Of a stretch of 64,000 nt of DNA, positions 47,991 to 60,600 are shown piece after piece. The DNA comes from Takifugu bimaculatus (taxonomy: Eukaryota; Chordata; Actinopteri; Tetraodontiformes; Tetraodontidae). The DNA lies in the NCBI GenBank assembly GCA_004026145.2, contig CP034980.1, positions 9,414,667 to 9,478,666 on the forward strand, written 5' to 3'. How positions within the stretch are numbered: position 1 is the stretch's first letter; each line of letters opens with the position of its first letter. A program made the position numbers and the translations under genes. The notes under the pieces are model-generated. The model was not told the DNA's origin, made no database searches, and worked only from the letters and a program-made list of their open reading frames with translations.

Positions 47991-50900
47991 TACAATGACC
48001 TGGATGATTGAGAATCTACACAGACATCTTGCATCACATTTTGGGAAAGATACCCTTCGTTTGGTGCGAGAGCTTGAGAAACCTGCAGGTTTCCTTCTCA
48101 CCCGACAGGCTACTGTAGAACTTAACCCAATAGTTGGGTTATTCAAACGACCAATAATTTCAGTCATGCGAGAACACAGAAAACTCTTGAAAGCAGCATC
48201 TGGCTTCATCCCGCCTGCATTGCAAAGAAACTTTATGCAACAGCCCACTCTCGGTCATAAGGATTTCCAAAATTTGGGAAAACACACATGAAAACACACA
48301 TTAAAACACACATGAAAACACTTCGGCAGCAGCAGAGTTATGCTGGAATGACCCAGATGCAGGAAAATAGAGGGATGCAAAAGGTTTTAGCACGGCAGCT
48401 TAAAGCACGGCCGCCTGCAAACCTGCCAAACTGGACAAATGCAAACATTTGTCTGTTCTTCAGTCATTTATGATAAACATAAATGTGCAGTCTGGTGGAA
48501 TTCTTTCATTTCTCCTCGACAGCTCCTCCTCGCCTGAATAACAGCGTCCACCTGTGCACCAGCAGATTGCACCTGCCTTTCAAACATGGGAAACACAGAA
48601 TCAAAGCAGTCACAGTGAATTCACTTCTTTGCTGCATGCGCGGTCGGCCAGCGGATAACAGCGCGCCTTTGAAATCATACAGAAAAAAAAATACAGGTTG
48701 GTCATCTTTAAAAAAAAAAATGTTGTTTGCAATTTTCAAACAAATTTGATGGAGATTGGACCACTTCAAGTCTAAGCAGGTCAAATAGTGCCAGGCTAAT
48801 AAAATGAGAGCAACTTCCTGTCTTTCTGTCTTGAAGGTTGCCTTTGCCAAAACGGAACACATGAGCACAAAATATCTCTCTCTCACTCTCCCTCCTGTGG
48901 TTTCTTCTCTGCGATTGTATAGCATGACTTCCTGACAGATTACCATCTCGCCTCTCATATTCACACCGATGGTTATCTCTGAGCTGCAAACTCCCAGCAC
49001 ATCTCTACGCCTTGCCCCCCCACCCAGCAGCATACCCTTGGGTTCATCAGTCTGGCGGCTCATCCTGTCACCCACCGTCCCCACCCTGCAGCACAACCGC
49101 AAAAGCAACCCAAAAAAAATACATTTGAGCTATTCTTCCCTCCTTCCAAGTGGCCTTATCATCCAGAAATGAGATCTTTAGTTCCAGCCGCAGGAGGGGG
49201 AGAAGCAGCAGAGGATTATGGGGGGAACTGCAAAGACCAGGAACTCACGCAACTTTTAATATTATTGCGAACACCACGGATAGATGGCGCTGGACGCATG
49301 TTACGATGTTGGGTGTTGCACCATGTTGTGCAGCGCACAGTGCTCCTGAGTTTTATCACAAAGTCACACCTGACAATTTTAACCTGATCATCGTTTTAGT
49401 GGGACGTAGATATATGAGTATAATGAAATGACACCTCCCCAGTGTCTTCTGCAGGAAATATGTTTACATTAACCTATTTTAATATAATAGAATGATGTGT
49501 TATTATGAGTGATTGTTCACAGATTGTGTGGTGGCTGTCTTCTGGACATACAGAATATTTATATATGAGGGGACTGATATAGTGTCATGGAGTGAGATAG
49601 ATAAGATCAGAGGGTGGGGGAGGACACGCTGTCTGGCCAGTCCGGCTATCTCTCTGGTGAGTGTGATTCAGCAGTGTGAATAATTAAAGCTGGGCTGGCT
49701 GATAGGAATCTGTAGACGCAGGGTCAGATAATATTGGATGGATATCAGGGGCCTTTGGTGAGAGGATGGGAGCGACTGCGCCCCCGGGCAGCTGTCAGGG
49801 CGACGCACTGAAGGTCAAGAGATGATGGATGGACAAAGACCGGAGGTGGCTCTGAGCTGAAGCCGGCTATAAAACAATGTCCTGTACATGAATTATTATC
49901 CTTGTTCGGGAAGAAGATGCCTGATCTGGTGCTGCAGCACTGCATCACGCCATTGTGGTCTCTCTCTATGAGAACCATCGGGATGGAATTAAGTCCATGC
50001 CAAGGTGAGGCGACATTAAAAACAGCAGCTGGGGTGAATATTTGGAGGTGGGTGTGTTATTTTTAAGTCCTCAGTAATGAACCACAACTGCCTCCTCACT
50101 TCTCCAAAGATAGACTGTGGGTTGATGCAAAAAAGAAATGTGCCTTAACCAAACATCCTTTTGAACCCACACTCTCTTCCTCCCCCGGCATTAGTGCGGC
50201 TGTGTTGGTGGTTTCTATCCATACATTGCTCCATTCAACAGTTGTGAAAGTGCGATCGCAGAGCCGCGACGACTGCAAGCATCTCCGCATTCAGGTCACC
50301 TCGCAGCTGGAGCCATTTGTTGATTATTTCTTATTTATCCCAATCGTTAACCCCCCGCTGGGGCGTGGATCCTCGGAAAAATGTGTGCCTGAGTGACACG
50401 AGCCGGGGTTATTGAGCTGAGTGCCAGCATGTTTGGCCATTACCAGGCTTTGAGTCGTGCTTCACCTTATTCAGGAGGAGCATCCACGCCATCAGCAGCT
50501 CTTTCCGGCTGATTTTGAGTCAGTAATGTGGGCTATTATTCCTAATGGGAATGTGTTTCCTGCTGCGTGGGGGTGATGTAAATAGCGAACACGAGCACAT
50601 TCGAAATGTGGATATTTACTGTAAATGTGATTTACATCTTAATGCCAAAATTCTATCTGTCACAGTCACAGTTGTGCTGCAAGCTGTACAAAAATAAATG
50701 TCTCCCCATCACTCAGTTTTGAACCAGCTAATAGAAACTCCAACTCAAAGTTTATCTCTTTTGAATCTGCAATGACTGCAAAAGAAAAGAGCAGACATTC
50801 AACGTGCGCCTTCTGTAAACTGTGCATTCCTATTGGTGATGCAGGCCTGACAACAGTGTTGGGAAATGCAAAACAGTTTTGCAAAACAAACCATTGCAAA

Positions 50901-53900
50901 GCAAATGTAGCCATGCTGCAGCCACACAGAAGGATTATTTAATATCTCTGCTAGTACGGTATATATTAAAAACATGGCTGTGGCTAAAATTTGAGCTTAA
51001 AAGTATTATGGTTGTTGCATGTTGCAGGACTTTATTGCCCACTTTGTGGAGCCAGGAGGTCTATGTCTATGTTATTTAGAGCCATAGCTAAACTCAATGC
51101 TTCTTATAAAGCGTACAGTAGAATAAACTGCTTATCCTTCACAGAGTGACGCGCTCTTGTGTAATTAACGTGGTGCACCTGGAAAACAGCTGCATGCCGC
51201 TCATGTGTGCTCCGTGTTTCTGTTGTGTAGAACATTGATATCACAACCACCTGAACACTAGATATTCACTGGAGGCGTGGAATGAAGACAGATGTCCCTC
51301 ATTTGGCAGCGCTTCCATGAGATGGTTGGATTGTTGCGTCGGTGTTGGGCCTGCTGTCACCTGCCACTTTGGAGATAGACGACACTCTTCTCTATTTACT
51401 ATATTAATCATAATAACTGAAATTAGATGGCACTCAGAGTGCCCAGAAGGGTCAAACTGGTCAAACACACCCGCTGACCTCTGCACCACCAATAGTGTTA
51501 AAGTTTTAATTCAGTCATAGAATCAGGCAGAAACCCACCGTTATAGCAGGAATAATGGATGAGCACGGACCAGTCTAATTACTGCAGACCATTGAACCCT
51601 GGTCCCTCCCCATCCACCTCTGGTCTGGTCACTGGTGTAACAGCCCTTGGGAGGGCAGGCATCAGCCTCTGTGCACCGCTGCGGCTCATCTCCTTGCCCC
51701 GGCAAACGCAGCTCTTCATCACCACGGACACAATCCATCCACATTAAGTTGAAGCAGGTGGAGCCTATTTCATCCTCATTACCTACAGTGTCTGCATCTG
51801 GCAAACACTCCATTCATACACTCCGCTCGGCTCCATGTTTTATGCCCCGATCATGAGGTTCGAAGTGCTCTAAAGGACACCAGAACAGGAGTTAATTGAC
51901 TGTGTGATGACAATTACGGCTTGATCATGGCCGGAGGGTGAAAGACATCATGAGATCATTTGCAGACTGATGGCTGTAGTCGCAGCCAGGAAATAACATT
52001 TATCCACTGGTAGCAGGAACGTTCCAGCACCATTGGTGGAGAACCCAGGTCATTATTTTGATTATTTCATTCCTAGATTCCAAAAAAGAACTTCCAAGAT
52101 CACTCGGAGAGCAAGAACATGTTTCACTCTATTCTTCTCTAACATTTAATGTGTTCACTCAAGACCTCCTTATCAGCCGCTCGAATAGAGCTCAGATGGA
52201 GTCTTGAACTCTTAAAAGAGTGACACATTCCTATGCTGCCCTTCACTGAAATGAAAGCTGTTTCCCTGGGGCACATTCAAATCTGTGAATTTGTGACTTA
52301 TGAAACAATGTTTCGATTATGATTTTAACCTAGAAATTAGAAATTGAATATTCAACAGGAATTGAATTTAGGTTGTCTTTTCTGACACAAACACCGATAT
52401 GTCACTGTTATCAATGAACATCTGGATCTGGCAGGTTCACAGAGGCTCTGCCTAAAGTGCAGATGTTTTTAAAGTCCTGTTCTCAGTCAAGTCTTCCGTG
52501 CCGAACTCTGCCCTACATATTCAAATCTTCCATGAGCAAGGCGGTGAAATTATTACATCAAACTGAGACACCGGCCTGCTCTCTTATTCATGCCGAGCAA
52601 AATTAGGCTACTTAGAGAGGAACTCAGATTGAGAATTACACCAAGAAGACAGTTAGATCAGTGTCAGGTCAAAAGACACCGACGAAGGCACCAATGAGGA
52701 TCCCACGAAGAACAGGCGGGAACAAGGCAGCAAGGAAGCTAGCTGAGGTCAACAGTATTAAAACCAACAACGACGACAACAACAACAACAGTGGATTAGT
52801 CAAAGCTCATTCACTTTAGCCGTATTTTAAAATGAAAAACTTAATATCCATCCAAATTCCACCCATTAAAGTGGGCTCAAAGCCAGATTTACTTTGATTT
52901 GAAGGGATTAGCTTTTGTACGGGCTGGAGGTTAGATGCTGAGAAAGCTCATGTGCTCATTCGGACATAATGTTCAGTTGTGGATGAAGCACGTTTTCAGA
53001 TCACATAGAGAGTCACAAAAGTAAAATATCAATACATTTGTTGTTCTGTTGTTGTTTTTTACCTGATATGTTGAAGCCTATAAGAGCTTTATTAGTCTTC
53101 AAAAAGCTGCCCTAAACAACATAGGAATAGCTACTGAACTGTAACTAGACACTTAAAAATATTTCTATTTTTATTATTGTTGTTTGTCTCATGGAGTAAT
53201 ATATAGACAATATATTGCTTCTCTCTTTTTTCATAAAGGCTCAGTTTCCTGCGTATGTCGTTGCTGTAGTTTTTAAAAATTCCTGCACTGAGCCAGAATA
53301 AACTTAGTTTGACGTCCCGACACTCCTGATTAGCACTCCAGGAACATCAGTCGAACATGTCTCCAGAAGAAATATGCATTTTCCAGACTATTAAACTTTA
53401 TCGCAGCTGTTTTGCTGAAAATCTCGGCGGAGCGGTGCCAGGTGTAAAACCAAACATGTCATAAGTTCTTTCTCACTGTGGGGCCCCTGTTATTTTCAGG
53501 GTCAAAGACAAAAATTTTCCCTCCGAGCTATGCCTCCCTGCAGGAAAGTGTGCGCGTTCGCAGCCGCTACAGCAACATTTTATTCAAGCGAGACTAAGAA
53601 ACAACAGAGCAAATCTGCAAGAGAAACCAGCAGATTGCCCCCCCCAATCCTCCCACCCCTTCTTTTCGTCTCTGGAAACAAATGTTTTTGTTTCAACCTG
53701 CTCGAGTTTCTTGATGCTTCGCATTAACAATTGCGTGGTGTTGCAAATGGCATCTTGGAGGCAGGGGCTGCCCTTCATTCCTCTGCAGAGGGCACGCCAG
53801 TAAATCCATTTCTCCAGAGATGCGGTTCACTGAATAGCAAATCACGGGGCAGACGAGCCCCTCTCTCGTGGCAAAGGAGGATTCACAACAGCAGGGGTTT

Positions 53901-56507
53901 ATTACGAAGAGAGGGGATGTGGAGCTCCAAAGTCTTCTCTCCTTTTTGAATTCATTCCCGATAACATCCTTGTATAATCACACTTGTGCTTAAATGTAAT
54001 GAAGGTTGTCTTGAGAGGAAATACGTGCTTCTTGTTTCATCCCATTTCTCTACCCATTATCCGACGCTACGCACAACTCTCCGCAGCGTTGGGCTAAAAG
54101 CCCTGAGACCAATATCCCAGCGGCTGCGCACATTCCATTTCTGACGTCCTCCCCCCTCGAACCGAATCCACTCTCGTGAATATCAGCCGTCAGAGTCTGT
54201 TAAGGTGGCTCACATTTCATCAAACACCTTATCGCGCTTCGTGACCAATGTAATGTTATTTACACCCTGCAAACAAAATGGCTCCGTTGCTGTCGCCGCC
54301 GATAAGGACTCTTAGTGGCGGAGCAAGGTGACAGCAGCCAGATTACAAGCTGGTGATTTACCTTCGTCACTTATGTGACCCAGAAAAGCAGACCAATTTC
54401 AGTGTACATTGCTCAAGCGGCGCGACAGACCTGATTTACTGTCTGCTGCATCCGTTAGGCTGAGCGTGGTTTAACTTTCCTGTGATTTCAAGGGAGCTCA
54501 GTTTGCAGATGGATCGAAATGAGATTCACGGCATCGAATGAAAACAATTTTGTAAGCTTTTGACTCTGCGATGACCTGCGTCTCATTTCTGATTGTTGAC
54601 ATCTCCAAAAAGCTTGAAGGGATTTCAGCATCAAGATTCCCTTTGATTGGTTTTAAAAAATGAATTACGGGGATTTTTTGTTTGTTTGTTTTGATTTGCC
54701 ATTTGAACTAAACATCATTGGAACGTTAAGGAAAATCTTCCAAGTCGGAATATCTTTGCAACATCAATCCTGGGAATGATAGAAGGTGAATGAACCTCGG
54801 CTCATCCCTGTTTCCCAGTGAGGGTTCTTGCCCACTTGTGGGAACGTACGCCTGCGGATGACATGATGAAAGTGACCGCTTCTAAAAATAGGAAAGGTTA
54901 TGTTTTCAGCCAAGTGACATTTAGCTGTTCACAGTTTTGCGGATAAATGAAACAAGACTCTCCAACCAACAAATGCTGCAGGATTAATGAGGCTGACCAA
55001 CACTGTACAAGAAAACTGGAACGGTTCCGCTCTTGCACATCAAGTCGATAAATTCTATGTTCACTGGCTTCTCTGTAATGAAATAAGCCCAATGTAAACA
55101 GCTGCAAGATGCTAATGGTTTCATCCATCTGCCGGTTGGTTGATTTGTGGTCAGATTCGCACAGAAAGCGCTCCGATTTCAAGTTAGTGTCAAACGTACT
55201 GTAAATATGGTGGGTGCAAATGGCGGGCTGCAACCATTTGCCAAATGAGCAACACAACACATAACATTGATTTTGAATACAAAATCGATCAGAGTGACGT
55301 TTTGTTCTCGACTTCAGAAGGGATTCACGGTCTGAGGAAACAAGACGAGAGTTGAGCTGATGTCTGAGGATACATCAGACGCAAAGGTGCTAAGAGCCTC
55401 CCGATCGCCTGCGGATCCTCTCTCGCCTCATCTGGCGCTGCTGTGCAAACAGCCATGCGGGACCGCCTGCAGCTACAACCTGCTAAGTGCATCACACACA
55501 TACGTGAATGGCTGAGAAAGGGACCTGCTGTTGGCTTATTAAATAAGTGGAGGGCCTACATGGTTAAATGGAGCACAGAGGAGGAGTTGTTTGCGTTACC
55601 TCCTCTGCGGTGCTGGTGGACTGCCAGTATCACCATAAGCAGTCAGTCAATAGGCTGACTCAACAGTGTGTGAAATTAAGAGGGAAATAGAAGCAGACAG
55701 TCATTAAGCTGCTCCCCCACTTCCCTTCACCCTCTCAGACTGCAGACAGCTGCTAATGCACCCCCAGGAGCCCCTACAGACCACTATCACACAGCAGCAG
55801 CAGCAGCTCCGCTTCTTGTCATCCGCTAGTCAAATAAATAAATAAATAAAACCTCCGAAAAGCCACATTTGACCTCCTTTGTGATGCGGCACGGAATTTT
55901 CTGAATGTATCCAAAGGCTATTTCAACCTGCTGAGGCAGGCGGCTGAATATTGCGACACGCAAGAAATATTTGTCAAAAGTGCCAGAAAAGTCGAGCGAT
56001 ACTGTTGCCTCATATTACGTCGAATAAATATTCTAAGGCAAAGTCTCATGGTTGCAAATTTACTCTATAAGCCAGACATCCTGGGTCTGCTGGGAAGATC
56101 TTTAGAATATCTCACCATCGCCTTGATATGTTAATTTGGGCCTTGTTTTTGGGTCAGAAACAAAATCCTTTCTGCGCGGAGCCTCATTCTCTCAAAGCAG
56201 GGAGGAGCCACATTTCCATACCAAATGTTTGGGTTAGAATGAAACTTCTATCAAGGAAATTCTGAACAGTGGCCTAATGAGTTAAAAAAAAAAAGCCAGT
56301 TGCCAAGGTGATATGCAAAGCAAGCTCATTGACTCCGAAGTTGAACTCTGAGAATTGCCTTAAAGAAACGGAGATCGGAGGGTTGAACAGGATCCTGCTG
56401 ACGCCGACTGCATAAAGATGATGCGCAGAGTCTCTGTAGCTTACGCTACTTCAATAATTAACGCACAATCATGCCTGGAATTTATATATACTGATCGTGT
56501 GGATATT
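47991..56507. other. Gene-free stretch
   Basis: Apart from the likely continuation of the repeat at 47991-48300, nothing can be supported. Conserved-looking GC-balanced patches occur (for example 54180-54440), but conservation cannot be judged from one sequence. A short (AAAT)n tract lies near 55835. Confidence 0.45.
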
Positions 56508-56605
56508 TGGTGCGTGTCCTGTGACGGACTGGGGAGCTGTATCTCTGCCTCTCGCCCAGTGCATGCTGGGATAGACTCCAAGGTGTCATGGCCAGGTCGC
56601 GCTGT
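56508..56605 (+). repeat. Teleost SINE-like repeat copy
   Basis: The block contains TGTGACGGACTGGGGAGCTG, then CTGCCTCTCGCCCAGTGCAT and GCTGGGATAGACTCCAAG. These match, in order and spacing, a very common teleost repeat (GACGGACTGGCGACCTG, GCCTCTCGCCCAATG, GCTGGGATAGGCTCCAGC). The GATAAGCGGTAGAAGATGGATGG tail is missing. The plus-strand open frame across it is repeat-derived. Confidence 0.7.
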
Positions 56606-57512
56606 GTTGTTCAAACTGGACAAGTCTTACCAGTTTTAATTAGCTATTTGATGCCATAAAAATTAATGGAAAATCCCAAACAGCTACTTTTACAACAGTG
56701 ATTACAGAAACTGCCCCCCGCGGACCTCGCCACACTGGAAGGGAAGGTTTTTGTGGTTACCTTCACAGCGGCAGTGCAGCAACAGTTGCCTCACGGCACG
56801 AAGGGTCTCGGTCACCTCCGGCTCGGCCTTTGGCTGTGGAGTTTGCATGTTCCTCTGTGAGGTTTTTTCCAGATTTATCTGGTTTCTCTGAAACCGTCGT
56901 TTTAACTGCACAAGAGAGGGAAGGTTGAGGCGGGTATTGACCCCAGGGGGGTCTGATAGAATTCTATTGACCTATTGCAAACTGTACCGTCTTTCACATC
57001 CAGATCAATGTCTCCTCTGCCTCCATTTTCCGCGCTCCTCTCCAGGGAACTTTAAAAGCTCAGACCTGTTCTGGCGTTTGGGAACTGAAAGGTGGGAATC
57101 CTCGGAAAAGGCTGACAGATGTGGGGAGAAAATCACCAGGCTCAACAGGATTGTAGACGAGCGTGTTTGATCTTGAAGACTGACGGATGGCGAGCCGAGT
57201 CACCTGCTGCTGCCGCTGCTGCTCCTTCAGCGACTTCAGAGGGAATAGAAGAAATAGAGAAATTCTGTGATGTAGAAGATCTACAGCACATGCTCTGTAT
57301 GCCCCTTGTCGCTCATGGAGACATCTGGTCTTTGTGCGACTGACGTTCCGAGACCGCGGCCATCAGCTGGGCGCCTGATGAAAAGCACCTGGTTGGTGGG
57401 CGAGTCTGCTGGAGCAGCCTCTCGTTCATGACAAAGATGATGTCAGTGTTTCATGTTTGCTGCGCTCTGATGTTTGGTTCCAAATTCAAGAGCAGATCTG
57501 TTTTCTGAGGAC

Positions 57513-57514
<2 letters not shown>

Positions 57515-57593
<79 letters not shown>

Positions 57594-57611
57594 GTGCGAG
57601 AGAGAGAGAGG
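57515..57611. repeat. (TG)n / (GA)n compound microsatellite
   Basis: A long TG run of roughly 80 bases ends in a short GCGAGAGAGAG block. Confidence 0.95.
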
Positions 57612-60600
57612 TTCAATGCTGCTGCTACTGATACAGCTGTTAATAGTAATGGCATGGCACTAGTGTAAATACCCAAACCCTAAAATTTTCCCACTGATCA
57701 GCTGGGAGTTGTAGTCCATTCTCGGACATTTTCTATTTTTTTTTCTTAACATTTGAGTCTAACCTTTAAGCAACAGTTAAGAGACCTTTGTCCTGTTATA
57801 GTACTGTATCTCTCTATAGTGGATGATTGTAAAGATGCTAAATAATGTGAATGGACTCAGAGTTCCATGATTTTGTAATGTGATTCTGATTAAACCAACT
57901 CATACAGAAGACTGGTGGTGAGGGTTTTTCATTTTTAAGGCACGTTCCTCTGATCATCCTGACGGTTCTGGTTTCCTCAAAGACAAGCATATGGATCTGA
58001 GAGTTGAGTGTGTGAGTACACAGAGTGTGTGTTTGTGTGTGACTTGTCTACCTGACCATTGAATAACCCTGATGAGTAATAATTAGCATTAACAAAAGTT
58101 ATAAATAGGTTCTGTCTTTTCTTACCAGATAGTAGTGACTATCTAACGTGAACCGCCCATTTGACGGCCACTTTGAGGCTCCTTTTTCTTTTACCTGGAG
58201 TTTCTGATGTAGCACCACTTTCATCGGTTACCCACCCTTTGTCAATTGAGCAGCTTTGCTGTTTGAAAGCTGTAATATAAAATGGAAGAGTGTGGCAGAG
58301 CGAAGCTGCAGAAATCAGCTATATATAGCGCACACTTCAGATGATTGAAGAGTTTCTCAAATCTTCCAGTGTTGAAAGTAACCTGTCATCTGGGTTATGA
58401 AATATAGAATAAAAATATATTTTTAGAGCACTTTGAAGACATTATTGAACTATATTATTATCGATGACATTTCTTCAAACACCATCAAAGTCAGAACACA
58501 GTCAGAGTTTTGTGTATAAAGGGAGTGATAATGGGATATGATAAAGTTAAATATGTGTAGATTATAGATCAATTTTAAACTATTTCACTAAAACAGATGC
58601 ATTTATAATATACAGTATGTATATTCATCATACAATAAAACAGTTTATATTAATGTAAATGTTCAGATTTCATTGACGCTACAATGAGTAGAAAACAATT
58701 GTACGTTTTTAAAAGCATAGTTATTTGGTATTCTTGATATAAATCAAATGTGAAAGTTGAATCGAAGGTCATTCCATCCTCTGAATAGCCACATTTACAG
58801 TTAAAAGATAATCTTGTAGATTACAAGCTTCAAGTTTTCGCTGTTATAATAACAAAAGTGGGACAAGCTACAAACTAAAGGTTGTCCATTCATTTTGTTG
58901 TTATTCTTGCCCATTGTTATTCCATTGGTAGCAACATATTAGCCAACCAGATCATTGGATTTCCAGGCTCTCGGGTGAAGAGATTTGGTCAGTCATGAAA
59001 CTGCCAATTGATTTCGTTCTCCTTATTTGCAGACGTTGGAACCAGGCAGATGGAAACTTCCCTCCTTGTTCACACTGATTGAGTGTAATTTTGTTTCGGG
59101 CTAGTGGGCACACACAGCACCTGTTTTCTGTTTCACTTGGCTGACATTTGGGAATATGAGATACGTTTGTAGAGACCTGGAAGGAAAAAAAGAACAACTT
59201 GTATAGGAACCCAGCTTGGTTCCTGTGATTAATGCAAGAGGACTGTTCTGCAGAGATAACGCTGAGTCGTTTGAAATGTGGCAAATCACATTAGGCCTTA
59301 TTTGTAGAGAAACTTCTTTTTGGTGTATTTAAATGCGTTTTTTTATTTATTTATTTTTTGAGAACCTTTGAGTTAGGAAAAGGCACACCTCTTTGATTAC
59401 TGGACATAAAACTGTAAAACAATTAAACACTTCAGTGGTGGCCCAAACCTGCTTGTAAAGGCATTACTGCGTGTTATAAAGAGTTGTACATCTGAAAAGT
59501 TTCCCACAGTCTTCTGTTCCAACAGTGATTTGTCTCTTTTCAGCCAACATTTGTCGCCTCACAGTGACAAACAGCTACAAACAAAGCATCAGGAATGCAA
59601 TTCCTCCTCATATAGTGTGAGTTTGACCTTATATGCAGCTAGTTGTCACGCAGAGATGTTTCCCACACTATAGCTGGTATTTGTAGTGGAAAGCAACAGA
59701 CTGAATGGGCAAGGTTAGTTATTAGAGCTGTTAACTACACATACATAAACTACACTTACATACTGTATATACACATATAAGTGTTTATGTGTGTATCTGT
59801 GTTGCTAATTTGCATTTCCACAGCACTGAGGGTCTTGAACATATTTTAAACTCATGAAGTTGCTACACAGGACAAAGAACGGCCCCAGTCCCCACCCCAA
59901 AATGAGACTTCAAAGCCTGAATTTGCGGTTATGTGTTTGGATTACAGGGGGGCTATGCTATCCCTGACCACCCCTGCAGTCTCAGCTATATCAACAGCTC
60001 CTAAACAGAATATCATCAATATGTATTTAGAAAGTATCAGCGAAGGACCAGCCAACATATGTTTCCAATATGTAGCAGCTCTACTCAAAAGAGGCTGTTG
60101 TAATGTGATCCTGGATCCATTTTGAATTCTGTATAGCTTTAATTTAAACCATGTGGAGCTCGTTTACAGAGAAAAGTTGCGTGTCTTCAGTGTTATTGTG
60201 TCTCTTAACACAATGACAATGTAATCATAATCCGATCGCAACAGAGCCTGAGCTTCAGGGTGTCCAAACTAGCTGCGGGTTGATGGGAAGCCCAAACGGG
60301 ACAGATTGCCCCTCTAGCAGACCTCTTTTCCAGCCTCCACATGATAGCAAAACCGCCTTAGCATTAAATTCCATGCGGTTCACTGCTCCCTATGCAAAGC
60401 CCCCCCCCACACACACACACATACACACATATATACACACACACTCAGACACAATGTATGATCCCACAGACTTGTATTTATTAATGTTTCCCCATGTACG
60501 TCAAAACTCACAAAGTGTGCAGTCGTGATCCCAGCATCCAAACACACACACACACACACACGGAGTGATCAAGAGCTATCTGTTGGCCCAGTCGTGCCTC

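Noticed and set aside
54898..55260. A 120-codon minus-strand frame in the gene desert
   Set aside because: No recognisable domain and no splice or poly(A) context; within the length range expected by chance in 64 kb.
57443..57676. Open frames on both strands across the TG repeat
   Set aside because: They consist of HT or CV dipeptide repeats from the microsatellite.
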